Assembly: GCF_900163865.1 (NCBI RefSeq)
Contig: NZ_FUKU01000059.1
Location: 1 to 64,000 of the forward strand
Source of the DNA: Sphingobacterium sp. JB170
GTDB taxonomy: Bacteria > Bacteroidota > Bacteroidia > Sphingobacteriales > Sphingobacteriaceae
Reading direction: 5' to 3'
Length of the DNA: 64,000 bases
Position 1 is the first letter of the stretch. Each line of letters opens with the position of its first letter. Below the pieces are notes generated by a model. That model ran no database searches, was not told where the DNA came from, and saw only the letters and a program-made list of their open reading frames with translations. The position numbers were made by a program, and so were the translations under genes. Of the stretch, positions 52,372 to 62,663 are shown one piece after another.

Positions 52372-53571
52372 TTATGCTTTAATACTTGGTATTTCAACAA
52401 CTTCATTTGTTTCAGATTCATAATCGACATCCTCGAAGTTGAAACCAAATAAGTGGAAAAATTCATTCCTATAGCCTCGAATGTCCGAAATTTCTTCTAA
52501 ATTTTCTGAGGTAGCTTGTTCCCAAAGTTTAGCAACTTCTTGCTGAACGTCCTCGCGCATTTCCAAATCGTCCACACGAATACGACCTTTTTCATCTAAG
52601 GACACCGCATTTCCGCTGTACAAATGTTCAGAAAATAAGCGTTGCATCTGCTCGATGGTACCTTCGTGAATTCCCTTTGCTTTCATCACTTTATAGAGTA
52701 GAGAGATATATAGCGGCACGACTGGAATCGCAGAGCTTGATTGTGTAACCAATGCTTTGTTGACAGAAACATAACTAACCCCGCGAAGATCTTTTAATAG
52801 TTCGTTTAACTCGGGTACTGTATTCTCTAAATTATCTTTCGCTTTTCCGATCGTACCGTTACGGTAGATGGGGTAGGTTAGCTCAGGGCCTATATAAGAA
52901 TATGCGACAGTTTTAACGCCAGGTGCTAGCACGTCGGCGGCTTTCAATTGCTCAATCCAGAATTTCCAATCTTCTCCCCCCATTACGGCGATGGTATTGT
53001 CAATATCTTCTTGGTTTTCTACGGGTTGAATGGTGATGTCTGAAACGATTCCAGCGTGAAAATCAACTGTTTTATTTGTGAAAGCTTGACTAATCGGTTT
53101 TAAAACCGAAGAATGCGCAACACCTGTTTTTGGGTGCGTGCGTCTTGGCGAAGCTAACGAGTATATCACGAGGTCAACTTGACCAAGATCCTGTTTGATT
53201 AAATCGATCGTTTGTTTCTTGATTTCGTCAGAGAAAGCGTCTCCATTGATACTTTTTGCATAAATGCCTGCGTCAATGGCTTGCTTTTCGAAAGCTGCTG
53301 TGTTGTACCATCCTGCAGTACCCGGTTTTCTCGGTGCTGCCGGTTTTTCAAAAAATACACCAATTGTAGCTGCATCTGAACCAAATGCGGCTGAGATACG
53401 TGATGCTAGACCGAAACCCGTTGATGCACCAATAACCAAAACCTTTTTCGGTCCATTAGCAATTTTACCTTTAGACTTTACGTATTCTATCTGTTGTTTT
53501 ACATTTTCAGCAGTACCCTCTGGGTGTGAAGTTAAACAGATAAAACCTCTTACTCGTGGTTCTATAATCAT
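52372..53571 (-). CDS. fabV: Trans-2-enoyl-CoA/ACP reductase
   Basis: The 399-aa NADH-dependent enoyl reductase of fatty acid synthesis differs from FabI in its longer form. Features are the nucleotide motif GASTGFGLASRISAAFG (about 48-64), VYSLASPRRTHPKTG, and the active-site Tyr with Lys nine residues on (YRNGTIGKAK, Tyr-x8-Lys). It reduces the double bond of enoyl chains and is insensitive to triclosan in known cases. It stands alone, sharing a terminator with the DoxX gene. Confidence 0.94.
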   Translation of the reverse strand: MIIEPRVRGFICLTSHPEGTAENVKQQIEYVKSKGKIANGPKKVLVIGASTGFGLASRISAAFGSDAATIGVFFEKPAAPRKPGTAGWYNTAAFEKQAIDAGIYAKSINGDAFSDEIKKQTIDLIKQDLGQVDLVIYSLASPRRTHPKTGVAHSSVLKPISQAFTNKTVDFHAGIVSDITIQPVENQEDIDNTIAVMGGEDWKFWIEQLKAADVLAPGVKTVAYSYIGPELTYPIYRNGTIGKAKDNLENTVPELNELLKDLRGVSYVSVNKALVTQSSSAIPVVPLYISLLYKVMKAKGIHEGTIEQMQRLFSEHLYSGNAVSLDEKGRIRVDDLEMREDVQQEVAKLWEQATSENLEEISDIRGYRNEFFHLFGFNFEDVDYESETNEVVEIPSIKA

Positions 53572-53760
53572 ATTTTTAATTCTATTTCAGGATTGAAATG
53601 CCAAATTTAGTGAAATTTAAGGTATTTACATGAATATATCATGTATTTGCTTGCCTCAACTATACATGATGGCTCTACTAATTAACTTCAAAATTGCTTG
53701 GTAGCAGGCTGGTTGAAACGAATTATGTGGGGGGATGCTATCCCGTTTATATATATGTGG

Positions 53761-54183
53761 TTAATCTATTTTAATTTTCAGATGGTAGTCTCCAGCATAG
53801 GGATCACCTTGCATCAGACTTTCGCCTATAATCAGCCGGTAAGTACCCGCTTGTGAAAGGCTGTCTTCGATGGTTCTGCCGTACGGGCCGTCCATGGCCC
53901 CATCCGGCATAATCATTTGATTTATGCGTAAATTACCGGTGTTATCGGATGTTTTTAGTTCGATTTCAACGTGGGAAGGATGCGTAATATCGAAGGAGAG
54001 GGTGTCTTTTTCTTTGGCAACTTTAGTGCGTCTAAATTGAAGTGTACCCTCGTCGTTTTCGTTTTGTACCGATTCCGTATCCGGCTTCGAAAACGTATTC
54101 GCGTTTCGTTGCCGGTCGTCGGCATTACAACTCATGACGAGGGCAAGCCCGAATATTGGTAGAAATTTGATGGTGTGGTGCAT
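53761..54183 (-). CDS. Small lipoprotein, PPC-like beta domain
   Basis: The 140-aa protein has a lipoprotein signal peptide (LALVMSC, Cys19) and a mature beta-sandwich-like part with DTLSFDITHPSHVEIELKTSD and AGTYRLIIGESLMQGDPYAGDYHLKI, resembling bacterial pre-peptidase C-terminal (PPC) domains. It is probably anchored to the outer membrane. Function is unknown. Next to it a transposase remnant begins. Confidence 0.68.
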   Translation of the reverse strand: MHHTIKFLPIFGLALVMSCNADDRQRNANTFSKPDTESVQNENDEGTLQFRRTKVAKEKDTLSFDITHPSHVEIELKTSDNTGNLRINQMIMPDGAMDGPYGRTIEDSLSQAGTYRLIIGESLMQGDPYAGDYHLKIKID

Positions 54184-54305
54184 ATAAAAAGCCTTTCGAT
54201 TAGTTAAACCAAAGGCTGTAGATTTTGTTTTATTTTTTTAGTTTTATGACCAACACTCCGCTAAAAATGGGGTGAGTTCTAAATTAGAGTGATAGAAATA
54301 TTAGA

Positions 54306-54536
54306 GTGATAGAAATGAAAAGTAATGCTTGGATCACGCTTGATCCCAGTTTGGTTGCTAAATCGGTCAGGAAGACACCCGGTATCAGCTATCTTACACC
54401 CGAACAGGCCGGTAGAATCAAATGCGGGCTGGAAATAGTAGATATGGTCGCGATGGACCTGTATAACTATACGGGCATCCACCTAGACGCCTACGAAACC
54501 CTCTGTGATCACCGTCCACTGAAATCGCTGCGGTAG
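54306..54536 (+). mobile_element. Transposase fragment (IS4-like remnant)
   Basis: The 76-codon open piece has ITLDPSLVAKSVRKTPGIS followed by GLEIVDMVAMDLYNYTGIHLDAYETL. That is the central DDE-region pattern of an IS4-type transposase, where the D-P-S / K-S / K-T-P residues are conserved. Both the N-terminal and C-terminal parts of the protein are missing, so it is a pseudogene. A related fragment lies at 58593. Confidence 0.6.
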
Positions 54537-55107
54537 ATTTAAACGGAAACTTTCACGGCACGTCGCAAAAAACTTAAGATACTATCTCGTATTCTTGTCG
54601 CGGACTTATGGATAAACAAATCTCAAACAAGGAGCGAAACAAACTACTTCCACTTCAATATGGCGGGCATCGCAACTTATTTAGCTTAAGCCCCCACTGG
54701 ATACTAATCCCCAAAGAACAACGTGATGCGTGCTCAATGTCGAATAGCAAGCCGTTGAACCAAATTCCTTTATTGATCAAAATATTTTTTTAACCGTTGG
54801 CTAGCCCCCTAACTTCCATGAAAATTAGAAACTTAATAAAGAACTAATACAGGATCGCGCTAAATCCGCATAAAAAATAACTAACTATTAATAGTTTGTT
54901 GATTATAGTTAAAATTATAGATTGCATCATTACGATGTTTAAATTAAAACTGAAAGTACATTTCTTTAATAACAGCGAAATTCGGTCAAGCAATTAAATA
55001 AATGGGAGAAATGCAGCGAGGTCAATTTGGAAAAACTGTGGTATAAATTTCTATACAACCTTAAAAGATATCGTTCTTTTCTATTTTTGAAAAAACTATA
55101 CGACTTT
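54537..55107. other. Region between transposase remnant and outer-membrane gene
   Basis: No functional gene is recognised. A short ORF (54608-54793) shows no family features and probably belongs to decayed element sequence. The stretch from about 54800 is AT-rich, as expected for the upstream region of the receptor gene. Confidence 0.4.
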
Positions 55108-57552
55108 ATGAACAGATTTCTAATTTCGCTCTGCTTTTTACTTGTTCTCCAAGCAGCGTATGCGCAAAAGTCAAAACTTTCCGGTATCGTTAAAGACTCG
55201 CTTTCGGCTACGCCAATCCCGTATGTCAGTATTGGGTTATTGGATGCCAATAATAAGGTCGTCGATGGTATGATAACCGATAATTCCGGTAATTTTAATT
55301 TTTTCAATCTAAACAACGGAAAGTACAGCCTAACCGTAAAATTCATCGGTTATAAACAAACGAGAGTTGCAGTAGAAATCAAGGGTGAAAAGAAAATCGA
55401 TCTTGGAGCTATCCTTATTTCCAGTGCTGACAATAGTTTAGAACAGGTCACGGTTACAGCCAGCGCAGCAGGACAAAAACACAGTAGCGACAGACAAACT
55501 TATAAAGGGAGCCAATATAAAAATGCCGTAGGCGGGACGGCACTGGATATTGTTAAGAACCTTCCTTCAGCATCCGTAGATGCCGATGGAAATATTAATA
55601 TGCGAGGCAATACTGGCGTAATCGTGTTAATCAATGGAAAACCCTCATTTTTGGACCCAGCGACGATTTTGAACCAAATAGCGGCAAATGACGTTACAGA
55701 GGTGGAATATATCACTAGTCCTACTGCTCAATTTGATCCAGATGGCAAGGGGGGCATCATCAACTTAAAAACCAAAAGATCGGGAGCCAACGGGTTCGCA
55801 TGGACACTTAACCTTCAAGGCGGATTACCGAGTATGAATGATTATGATAACCAAGAGAACCAAAAGCGGTTTGGCAGCGACATCTCGTTCCAATATAAAA
55901 GGGACAAATTGGAATTGAATGGTTCGGCGAACTACCTAAGGAATGACAATGCGGGATTTAGAGAAGGAGATGTAAATACCATTATCGGAGACCGACAAAC
56001 CTTCTTCCCCTCCAGTGGTGAAAGAAGTTTTGATAAATATAATTTCGGAATCAGATTAAACAGTGCCTACGAAATATCTGACAAACATTCCGTGAATTTA
56101 GGGGTGTTGGTATCCAGAAAGTTTCAAGATCGAGTTGCCGACATTTACTATACCAATAGAACGATCCAACCGTCAACGGGTCGTGAAATTTCCCGAACAA
56201 ACTACTTTAACCCTAACCTTCAAAATAAACAGGGCGAATTTTATCTACTGGATTTCTCCTATCAGTATAAAATCAACGCGGCTCATTCACTCCAGCTAGG
56301 TGTTATTTACGAATATGCCGAGATCTATGGATCCACTAAAAATGGTAATATCGAGAACAAGATTGACACGGTACAATGGACGCAAAACACATATACTAAT
56401 CCATTGCGAGGTTTAAGACTTTCTCTACAACATCGCTGGACACTGGAACATGCAGAATTATTAACTGGATATCAATTAAGGGACGATAAGCAAAAGGGCA
56501 ATTTTGAATATGGTGTGTCAGAAAATGGACAAAATAACTTTGAATTGATTCCCGAGTTTACGGGTAAATTGGATGCAACCAATAACGTTCATGCCCTTTT
56601 TACGCAATACGACCGTCAATTTAAGAAGACTCAATTTTCATTAGGCCTACGTTATGAATACTATCAACGTGATCTGCTCATGCAACATACCAATGAAGAA
56701 TACCTATATTCCATTCATCAACTATACCCTTCCTTGAATTTAATGCATGATCTAGGCTCCGGTTGGTCATGGAAATTAGCAGCAGCTAGAAGGGTACAAC
56801 GCAACAACAACTTTGAGTTGAATCCTATCCCTGAACGTGAACACTCCGAGACACTGGAGAAAGGAGATCCGGAATTGTTGCCTGAGTTTACCACCAATGT
56901 AGAAACGGGGCTAGTAAAAAGATTAAAAGCGGGTAATGTCTTTTTGAATGCCTATTATCAACATACTAAAAACCCGATTCAACGGGTAAATTCTGTTTAT
57001 GCAGACACAATCCTTCGCCGTATTTTCACCAATGCGGGTTATGCAACCCGTTATGGAATGGAATTAGGTGGGGACGGCAAATTATCGTCATGGTTGAGGT
57101 TTAACGGTGGAGTTAACTTATATAATTATAATATTTCAGGTCAAGTGTTGGATTACGAAGAACCGAGAACGAATCAAGATTGGGTGTATTCCATCAATGC
57201 AGGCATCCAAGCAGATTTGCCAAACAACTGGAGCACTGGGTTAGAGGTTAACTATCTTTCAGAAAGTCCGACCGTGCAAGGAATGGATTCTAGGTTTGTA
57301 ACCCCTCATTTCAACCTAAGCAAGTCTTTCTTAAAAGAGACAATTACAGCTCAATTAAAATGGCAGTTTATAGAACTTGGTAAGTGGGGAGTGAATGAAC
57401 AACGGATTACAACGTACGCCAGTGATTTCCATACGACCACAAATTATATTTATGAAAAGAATGTGTTTTTAGTAAATCTGAATTTTAATATTCATAAATT
57501 AAACCAAATCTTAAAACTGCCAAAGAGTGAATTTGGAGAAAAGGAATTCTAG
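55108..57552 (+). CDS. Outer-membrane beta-barrel protein (TonB-receptor-like)
   Basis: The 814-aa protein (ATG at 55108, chosen because MNRFLISLCFLLVLQAAYAQ forms a clean signal peptide) has a CarboxypepD_reg-like domain (about 20-105), a plug-type region with MRGNTGVIVLINGKP and VEYITSPTAQFDPDGKGGIINLKT (about 160-225), and a long barrel of alternating strands. This matches the outer-membrane beta-barrel family 3 related to SusC/TonB receptors, but the C-terminus (GEKEF) is not a fully typical last strand. Substrate is unknown. The gene overlaps by 4 nt a convergent AraC regulator and is bracketed by transposase remnants, so it may have been gained with them. Confidence 0.87.
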   Translation: MNRFLISLCFLLVLQAAYAQKSKLSGIVKDSLSATPIPYVSIGLLDANNKVVDGMITDNSGNFNFFNLNNGKYSLTVKFIGYKQTRVAVEIKGEKKIDLGAILISSADNSLEQVTVTASAAGQKHSSDRQTYKGSQYKNAVGGTALDIVKNLPSASVDADGNINMRGNTGVIVLINGKPSFLDPATILNQIAANDVTEVEYITSPTAQFDPDGKGGIINLKTKRSGANGFAWTLNLQGGLPSMNDYDNQENQKRFGSDISFQYKRDKLELNGSANYLRNDNAGFREGDVNTIIGDRQTFFPSSGERSFDKYNFGIRLNSAYEISDKHSVNLGVLVSRKFQDRVADIYYTNRTIQPSTGREISRTNYFNPNLQNKQGEFYLLDFSYQYKINAAHSLQLGVIYEYAEIYGSTKNGNIENKIDTVQWTQNTYTNPLRGLRLSLQHRWTLEHAELLTGYQLRDDKQKGNFEYGVSENGQNNFELIPEFTGKLDATNNVHALFTQYDRQFKKTQFSLGLRYEYYQRDLLMQHTNEEYLYSIHQLYPSLNLMHDLGSGWSWKLAAARRVQRNNNFELNPIPEREHSETLEKGDPELLPEFTTNVETGLVKRLKAGNVFLNAYYQHTKNPIQRVNSVYADTILRRIFTNAGYATRYGMELGGDGKLSSWLRFNGGVNLYNYNISGQVLDYEEPRTNQDWVYSINAGIQADLPNNWSTGLEVNYLSESPTVQGMDSRFVTPHFNLSKSFLKETITAQLKWQFIELGKWGVNEQRITTYASDFHTTTNYIYEKNVFLVNLNFNIHKLNQILKLPKSEFGEKEF

Positions 57553-58361
57553 GATTCTTGCTTCTTAAATTCTTTTGGCGTAACGCCGGTATATCGCTTA
57601 AAATATTTAGAAAAATTTGATTTATCAGAGAAACCTAATTCATATGCGACTTCGGATATCGAATTGCTTGTATAGAAAAGTAATCTCTTAGCTTCTTTAA
57701 TGATATATCCAGCCAACAGCTCCGAAGCGGTTAAGTTCACATTTTTTTTGCAGGCAGCGTTCAAGTTCTGAGGACTAGTATTCAGCTTCTCCGCATAGTA
57801 AGCGACATGATTTACCACACTTGCCCCCTCATTAAGCAGTTCGCAGAATCGGTCGTAGATATTTTGTGGAGATGTTATGCTCTGTTTCGAGTCCACCGTT
57901 TGCTCCAATGACTTGGCTAATATCACTTTAAACAATCCCTCTTGACAAACCTCGTTTTCTTCCGCGGCCAGTAACTTAAATAAATTTTCAATGGTTCTGG
58001 CCTCTTTAAAATAGATCGTGTCAAACTTTTTAATTCCGCCCACTAATCTATTGATCTCAAAATCTAAACTCTGGCTGACAAATTGATTCTTTACTAAAAG
58101 AACGAATCCTTTCACCGGATCAGTCAATTCCCAATGATGAACATTATCCTTTCGGATTATCAATAGGCAAGGAGCCTGTATTAGAGCTTCCCTTCCGTCA
58201 ATAATATGTTTCCCAGAAGTAGAAGTTAGAAATACCAACTCCAAATAACCATTGTGTTTATGAGGTTTAGTAATGTTCTTAGAGAGATCAAAAGCAGCCA
58301 CTTTAATAAGTCGAGGATGTTCCATCTTGTCTTTCACTTCAATTTTTTTTCTCTTCATCAT
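57549..58361 (-). CDS. AraC-family transcription regulator
   Basis: The 270-aa protein has an N-terminal cupin-like ligand domain (about 20-140, with HKHNGYLELVFLTSTSGKH) and a C-terminal pair of helix-turn-helices (about 170-268), the second in ISEVAYELGFSDKSNFSKYFKRYTGVTPKEFKK. It is convergent with the outer-membrane barrel gene and could regulate it. The effector is unknown. It is intact, unlike the AraC gene near fucP. Confidence 0.92.
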   Translation of the reverse strand: MMKRKKIEVKDKMEHPRLIKVAAFDLSKNITKPHKHNGYLELVFLTSTSGKHIIDGREALIQAPCLLIIRKDNVHHWELTDPVKGFVLLVKNQFVSQSLDFEINRLVGGIKKFDTIYFKEARTIENLFKLLAAEENEVCQEGLFKVILAKSLEQTVDSKQSITSPQNIYDRFCELLNEGASVVNHVAYYAEKLNTSPQNLNAACKKNVNLTASELLAGYIIKEAKRLLFYTSNSISEVAYELGFSDKSNFSKYFKRYTGVTPKEFKKQES

Positions 58362-58370
58362 CGTTAACAA

Positions 58371-58979
58371 TTATAACGAATAATATCTTCAATATTTGGA
58401 ATTAAACGATGCCACTTTTTAGTTGGGGAACTAATTTCAAACTTTAATTAATATTTTCATCTTTTTTAGTTCAATACGCCGTTGAAAACCTGTGTAAGTG
58501 CCTGGTCGTAATTAAATAAATAGGGAATGATCGTTAGGGTCAATTTACTCCATTTGAAACCTTACGGCAAGTATAGTGAACAATGAAGTCGTATGCAATT
58601 TGAAAAGAAGTTTGATTTTCTGGAATTCAATAGCAGACTGCTCAAACAACACGGCAATAGGCATTACATTATCGCGCTTGATTCCAGTTTTATTGCTAAA
58701 TCGGGCTAGAAGAGCCCCGTATCGCCTATTTGTTGTCAGGATACCTTAGCGTAAGGGGCACGATACACGATGGGGAAGTAGACCATCAAGGCATTAATAC
58801 TGAGTATTTCAAGAAGGTGACCAATTTCGATTGTCAAAATGAAGTGTCACAACCCTTTATTGATTGAAAGGTTTTTATCAGTCTTAGGGGTAAACCAAGA
58901 TACCACAAAATCAGAAACTTGTCAAAGAATTAAGAGTATATGACACCAGTGTCGTATAAAAAATAAAGGTACTATTTGA
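58371..58979 (+). mobile_element. Degraded transposase remnant (IS4-like) in intergenic region
   Basis: From ATG 58593 the plus strand encodes FDFLEFNSRLLKQHGNRHY then ALDSSFIAKSG before an in-frame stop. Further downstream another frame gives INTEYFKKVTNFDCQNEVSQ. The D-S-S / A-K-S motif matches the fragment at 54306. Several stops and frame changes show a decayed element. Bases 58371-58592 show nothing else. Confidence 0.5.
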
Positions 58980-59984
58980 TTACAGCAGGTTTACGTTTTG
59001 ATTCGCAAGTAGTTTACGTTGTTGCTCATCCCATATGCTCACTTGAACTTCTCCTATATGCGTTTTCTTCAGCATAAACATGCAAACACGCGATTGACCT
59101 ATACCGCCGCCAATCGACTGTGGTAACTTATCGTTCAGTAACAAATGATGAAAGGGAAGTTTTGCACGGTCCAAACTGTTTCTTATTTCGAGTTGGTGCA
59201 TGAGTGAGGTCTTGTTTACGCGAATTCCCATTGAAGAAAGCTCGAATGCCGTGTGAAGTTGAGCGTTCCATACTAAAATGTCACCATTAAGACCATTAAA
59301 TCCCTTTTCATTCGCGGTACTCCAGTCGTCATAATCGGCTGCGCGGCCATCGTGCGAAAAGCCATTACTTAACTCTCCGCCGATCCCATAGATAAATACT
59401 GCGCCGTATTTTTCAGCAATAAGGTTTTCGCGCTCTTTGGGGGTCGAAGAAGGGTAAGCATTTAATAGTTCTTCCGAAGAGATGAAATGTATCTGTTCGG
59501 GCAGGACTGCTTTTTTATCAGGATATTGGCTCTCAACCTCACGTTCTGTTTCATAAAGCGCCTGGTAGATGTCCATAACCGCATTTTTCAAGTAGGTGTA
59601 TGAACGCTGGTCCTCATTGATTCTTTTTTCCCAGTCCCACTGGTCAACGTAAATGGAATGAATGGGGCTATAATCTTCATCAGGACGTAATGCACGCATA
59701 TCAGTGATGATTCCTTCTCCTTCTTCAATCTCGAGTTCCTGAAGCCGCACGCGTTTCCATTTAGCTAAGGAATGAACCACAACTGCCCGTTGTTCGTTGA
59801 GTGATTTAATTGGAAAGCTCACTGGTCTTTCAATACCATTTAAATCATCGTTGATACCTGTGCCATCTAATACCACTAGAGGTGAGGAAACCGGGATAAG
59901 GTTTAACGCCTGGATTAGCTTTCGCGAAAAAGTGTCCTTTACAAACGTTATCGCTTGTTCAGTTTTAAGTAAATTACGTCCCAT
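58980..59984 (-). CDS. asnA: Aspartate--ammonia ligase
   Basis: The 334-aa ammonia-dependent asparagine synthetase makes asparagine from aspartate, ATP and NH3. It resembles class II tRNA synthetases. Recognisable stretches are TFSRKLIQALNLIPVSSPL, the QWDWEKRI segment, HDGRAADYDDW, and the C-terminal LPQSIGGGIGQSRVCMFML (class II motif 3-like Arg). Length is normal. The ATG at 59984 is chosen because it starts at MGRNLLKTEQ and avoids an unrelated N-terminal extension. Confidence 0.94.
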   Translation of the reverse strand: MGRNLLKTEQAITFVKDTFSRKLIQALNLIPVSSPLVVLDGTGINDDLNGIERPVSFPIKSLNEQRAVVVHSLAKWKRVRLQELEIEEGEGIITDMRALRPDEDYSPIHSIYVDQWDWEKRINEDQRSYTYLKNAVMDIYQALYETEREVESQYPDKKAVLPEQIHFISSEELLNAYPSSTPKERENLIAEKYGAVFIYGIGGELSNGFSHDGRAADYDDWSTANEKGFNGLNGDILVWNAQLHTAFELSSMGIRVNKTSLMHQLEIRNSLDRAKLPFHHLLLNDKLPQSIGGGIGQSRVCMFMLKKTHIGEVQVSIWDEQQRKLLANQNVNLL

Positions 59985-60156
59985 ATAATTGTATACCCCC
60001 AAACACCGCAATTCTTAATTAGAGCGGTATTGTTATATTTATAAATTAAAGGAGCAAAAGTAATGAATTTATTAAGTATAACGGGAGTTTTTTAAAACTT
60101 TACTGAAAAAGGGGCTAAATGCCCCTGTTTTTTCTATAAAATGTTGTCTTTTACAT

Positions 60157-60492
60157 CTATACCGAAAAACTTTCACCGCATGCACACGTACGCGAAGCGT
60201 TCGGATTATTAAATTCGAAGCCTTTTCCATTTAAACCGTCCGAGTAATCAAGTTCTGTACCCGCTAAGTATAAATATGACTTAATATCCAAACATATTTT
60301 TATGCCTTTGTCTTCACAAAACTGATCACCCTTTTGTTCTTGATTGTCGAAATTTAGTTTATAGGATAAACCAGAACACCCGCCACTTTCAACCGCAACG
60401 CGAACAAAGTAGTTTCCGTCATATTTTTCATCGTTCATAATCTGATCGATGCGTGCTTTCGCTTTATCTGTAATTTTTACAATCGCGTCCAT
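60157..60492 (-). CDS. HesB/IscA-family iron-sulfur assembly protein
   Basis: The 111-aa A-type carrier has three conserved cysteines: one in ESGGCSGLSYKL (about 36-47) and two in SRTCACGESF near the C-terminus (about 99-108). Such proteins hand Fe-S clusters to apo-targets. It is followed by asnA and preceded by a cysteine desulfurase that could provide sulfur, with about 80 nt between them. Confidence 0.92.
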   Translation of the reverse strand: MDAIVKITDKAKARIDQIMNDEKYDGNYFVRVAVESGGCSGLSYKLNFDNQEQKGDQFCEDKGIKICLDIKSYLYLAGTELDYSDGLNGKGFEFNNPNASRTCACGESFSV

Positions 60493-60572
60493 ATTTCCCT
60501 AATTTTATCTTGTACAAAGTACGGTATTCTTTATCATTCTTACAATCTAAAACGGTTTGAGCAATGTAAAAA

Positions 60573-61745
60573 TTAATCCAACAGACCTTTGGTATATAAC
60601 GCCCATATGGGAGACTGCTGCCGAATTTTCTCAACTGCTTCGGTGACTAACTCAACTGTTTTGTGAATTTCCTGCTTTTCCGTGTATTTACTAAGACTGA
60701 AACGAATACTGCCATAGGCATCATTATCCGGGACTCCCATAGCTTTTAGTACGTGCGAGGGTTCTAAAAGTCCTGTTGCGCATGCCGAGCCCGAGGAAAG
60801 TGCTAACTCGGGTAAGGACGTCATGATTTCCGACGATTTTAGGTACGGGAAAGCAATGCAACTCGTATTATCTAATCGAGGGGCGTTTTTAGCATGAATA
60901 ATGATTTGCGGGATATGCTCGCTTATTTTATCTTCCAATAGATCACGATAACATTTGATCTGCGGTCGCGCATCAAATAGCTCAAATGCTTTTCCGAGAC
61001 CAACGATTGCCGGGACATTTAATGTCCCGCCGCGGCGTCCTTGTTCTTGGCTACCTCCGTTGATTAATGGTGGTATCTGTATGGGTTTGCTTTTTCGTCG
61101 GATATAAAGCACCCCGATACCTTTGGGGCCATGTATTTTATGCGCGCTAAGGGTTAATATATCAATTGGAAGTTCATCAAGATTGATGTCACTTTTCCCG
61201 ATTATCTGCGTTGCGTCGCAAAAATATAATACGTCTTTTTGCTGGCATAACGCAGCGATTTCTTTAATAGGATGTAAGACACCTGTTTCGTTGTTGGCGG
61301 CCATAAGGCAAACCATGATCGTATCCTCGCGGATACTTTGCGCTAATTCGCTCAGATCGATGGCACCATTTTGGTCAACCCCAAGGTAGGTAATTTCTAT
61401 CCCTTGCTTTTCTAAAATTCCGCAGGTGTTGAGCACGGCTTTATGCTCGGTCTGACAGGTTATCATATGCTGACCCTTGCGGCGATAGCGTTGAGCAATG
61501 CCCTGAAGTACCATGTTAATTGTCTCGGTAGCCCCCGAGGTGAAAAATAATTCGTTCGTTTTTACGTGCAAAGTGCTGGCGATTCGCTCACGAGCAGTTT
61601 CGACAGCGCCGGATGCCTCACGTCCAAACCAATGTTGTACGCTGGAAGGGTTTCCATAGCTTTCACGCAAATAAGGAAGCATCGCTTCTAACACCAATTC
61701 GTCGATTTTTGTTGTTGCGTTGTTGTCCAAATAGATCCAAGACAT
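60573..61745 (-). CDS. Cysteine desulfurase (NifS/IscS family)
   Basis: The 390-aa PLP enzyme takes sulfur from cysteine for Fe-S clusters and tRNA thiolation. DNNATTKIDELV (start), TEHKAVLNT (about 102-110), the Schiff-base lysine in TLSAHKIHGPKGIGVLYIR (about 201-219) and the mobile-loop Cys in LALSSGSACATG (about 321-332) are all intact. The length and loop are those of the IscS/NifS group. It is next to an A-type carrier, a sensible partner. Confidence 0.94.
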   Translation of the reverse strand: MSWIYLDNNATTKIDELVLEAMLPYLRESYGNPSSVQHWFGREASGAVETARERIASTLHVKTNELFFTSGATETINMVLQGIAQRYRRKGQHMITCQTEHKAVLNTCGILEKQGIEITYLGVDQNGAIDLSELAQSIREDTIMVCLMAANNETGVLHPIKEIAALCQQKDVLYFCDATQIIGKSDINLDELPIDILTLSAHKIHGPKGIGVLYIRRKSKPIQIPPLINGGSQEQGRRGGTLNVPAIVGLGKAFELFDARPQIKCYRDLLEDKISEHIPQIIIHAKNAPRLDNTSCIAFPYLKSSEIMTSLPELALSSGSACATGLLEPSHVLKAMGVPDNDAYGSIRFSLSKYTEKQEIHKTVELVTEAVEKIRQQSPIWALYTKGLLD

Positions 61746-61811
61746 GTGTTAAAGATACCCTAAAACTTCCTAAATTTTTGAGTGCATAGTGAAAATTTTA
61801 TATTTTAGTAG

Positions 61812-62663
61812 ATGGAAAAAATTCAAATGGGTATTGAGCATTTTATTGACACCATAATTTTGAAGGTGCCGACGCTTATTGTAGCGATCGTTATTTTATT
61901 CATCGGAATCTATTTGATTCGTTTTACGCGCAGTTTTGTTGACCGGCGCTTTGAACGGAAAAATATCGATCCTTCGGTACGAAGTTTTACAAGTTCGATA
62001 ATAAAGTTTACGTTATATGTTCTTTTGATTTTAACGGTAGCGAACACGTTAGGCATCCAGACCACTTCCTTTATTGCCGCACTTTCTGCTTTTGGTTTAG
62101 CGGTTGGACTGGCCCTGCAAGGTAGCTTGTCTAATTTTGCAGGAGGCGTATTAATTCTAATGTTTCGTCCATTTAATGTTAATGACTATATCAGTAGTGA
62201 TAATGGCGCAGAAGGGAGCGTAGAGTCAATAGACATCCTTTATACCACTTTGATAAATGCCGATGGTATCAAAGTATTCAGTCCAAATGGGCCGCTAGCA
62301 AATTCCGTCATCAAAAACTATTCGAGCATCCTCTCACGCCGTTTCCAATTTGTGGTCGGTATTTCTTACGACGACAATATAAAGGACGCAAAAGATACGA
62401 TCGCAGCAGTAATTAAGCAAGAGGCACGTATATTAGGTACTCCGGCTCCAGAGATCTTCGTTAGCGACCTAGCGGATAGTTCCGTGAACTTGACGATTCG
62501 AGGATGGGTTAACAAAGCTGATTATTGGGATACGCACAACATTTTGCAAGAAAGAATTAAAATCGCTTTGGACGAGAAGGGGATATCGATTCCGTATCCA
62601 CAGACCGAGATGCATATCAAATCTGATGGTAGTATAACAACTTCTCCAGTAAAAACATCTTAA
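61812..62663 (+). CDS. MscS-family mechanosensitive channel
   Basis: The 283-aa inner-membrane channel opens under membrane tension to release solutes in osmotic downshock. There are three TM helices (about 15-40, 60-80, 88-110). The pore helix has the Gly/Ala-rich pattern FIAALSAFGLAVGLALQGSLSNFAGGVLI (about 88-116). MscS-type beta (FRPFNVNDYI) and alpha/beta domains follow. Length is close to E. coli MscS. The 3' end overlaps a convergent 49-codon gene by about 3 nt. Confidence 0.94.
   Translation: MEKIQMGIEHFIDTIILKVPTLIVAIVILFIGIYLIRFTRSFVDRRFERKNIDPSVRSFTSSIIKFTLYVLLILTVANTLGIQTTSFIAALSAFGLAVGLALQGSLSNFAGGVLILMFRPFNVNDYISSDNGAEGSVESIDILYTTLINADGIKVFSPNGPLANSVIKNYSSILSRRFQFVVGISYDDNIKDAKDTIAAVIKQEARILGTPAPEIFVSDLADSSVNLTIRGWVNKADYWDTHNILQERIKIALDEKGISIPYPQTEMHIKSDGSITTSPVKTS

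Noticed and set aside
54608..54793. 61-codon ORF after the transposase fragment
   Set aside because: It lies in decayed element sequence and shows no domain or conserved pattern.
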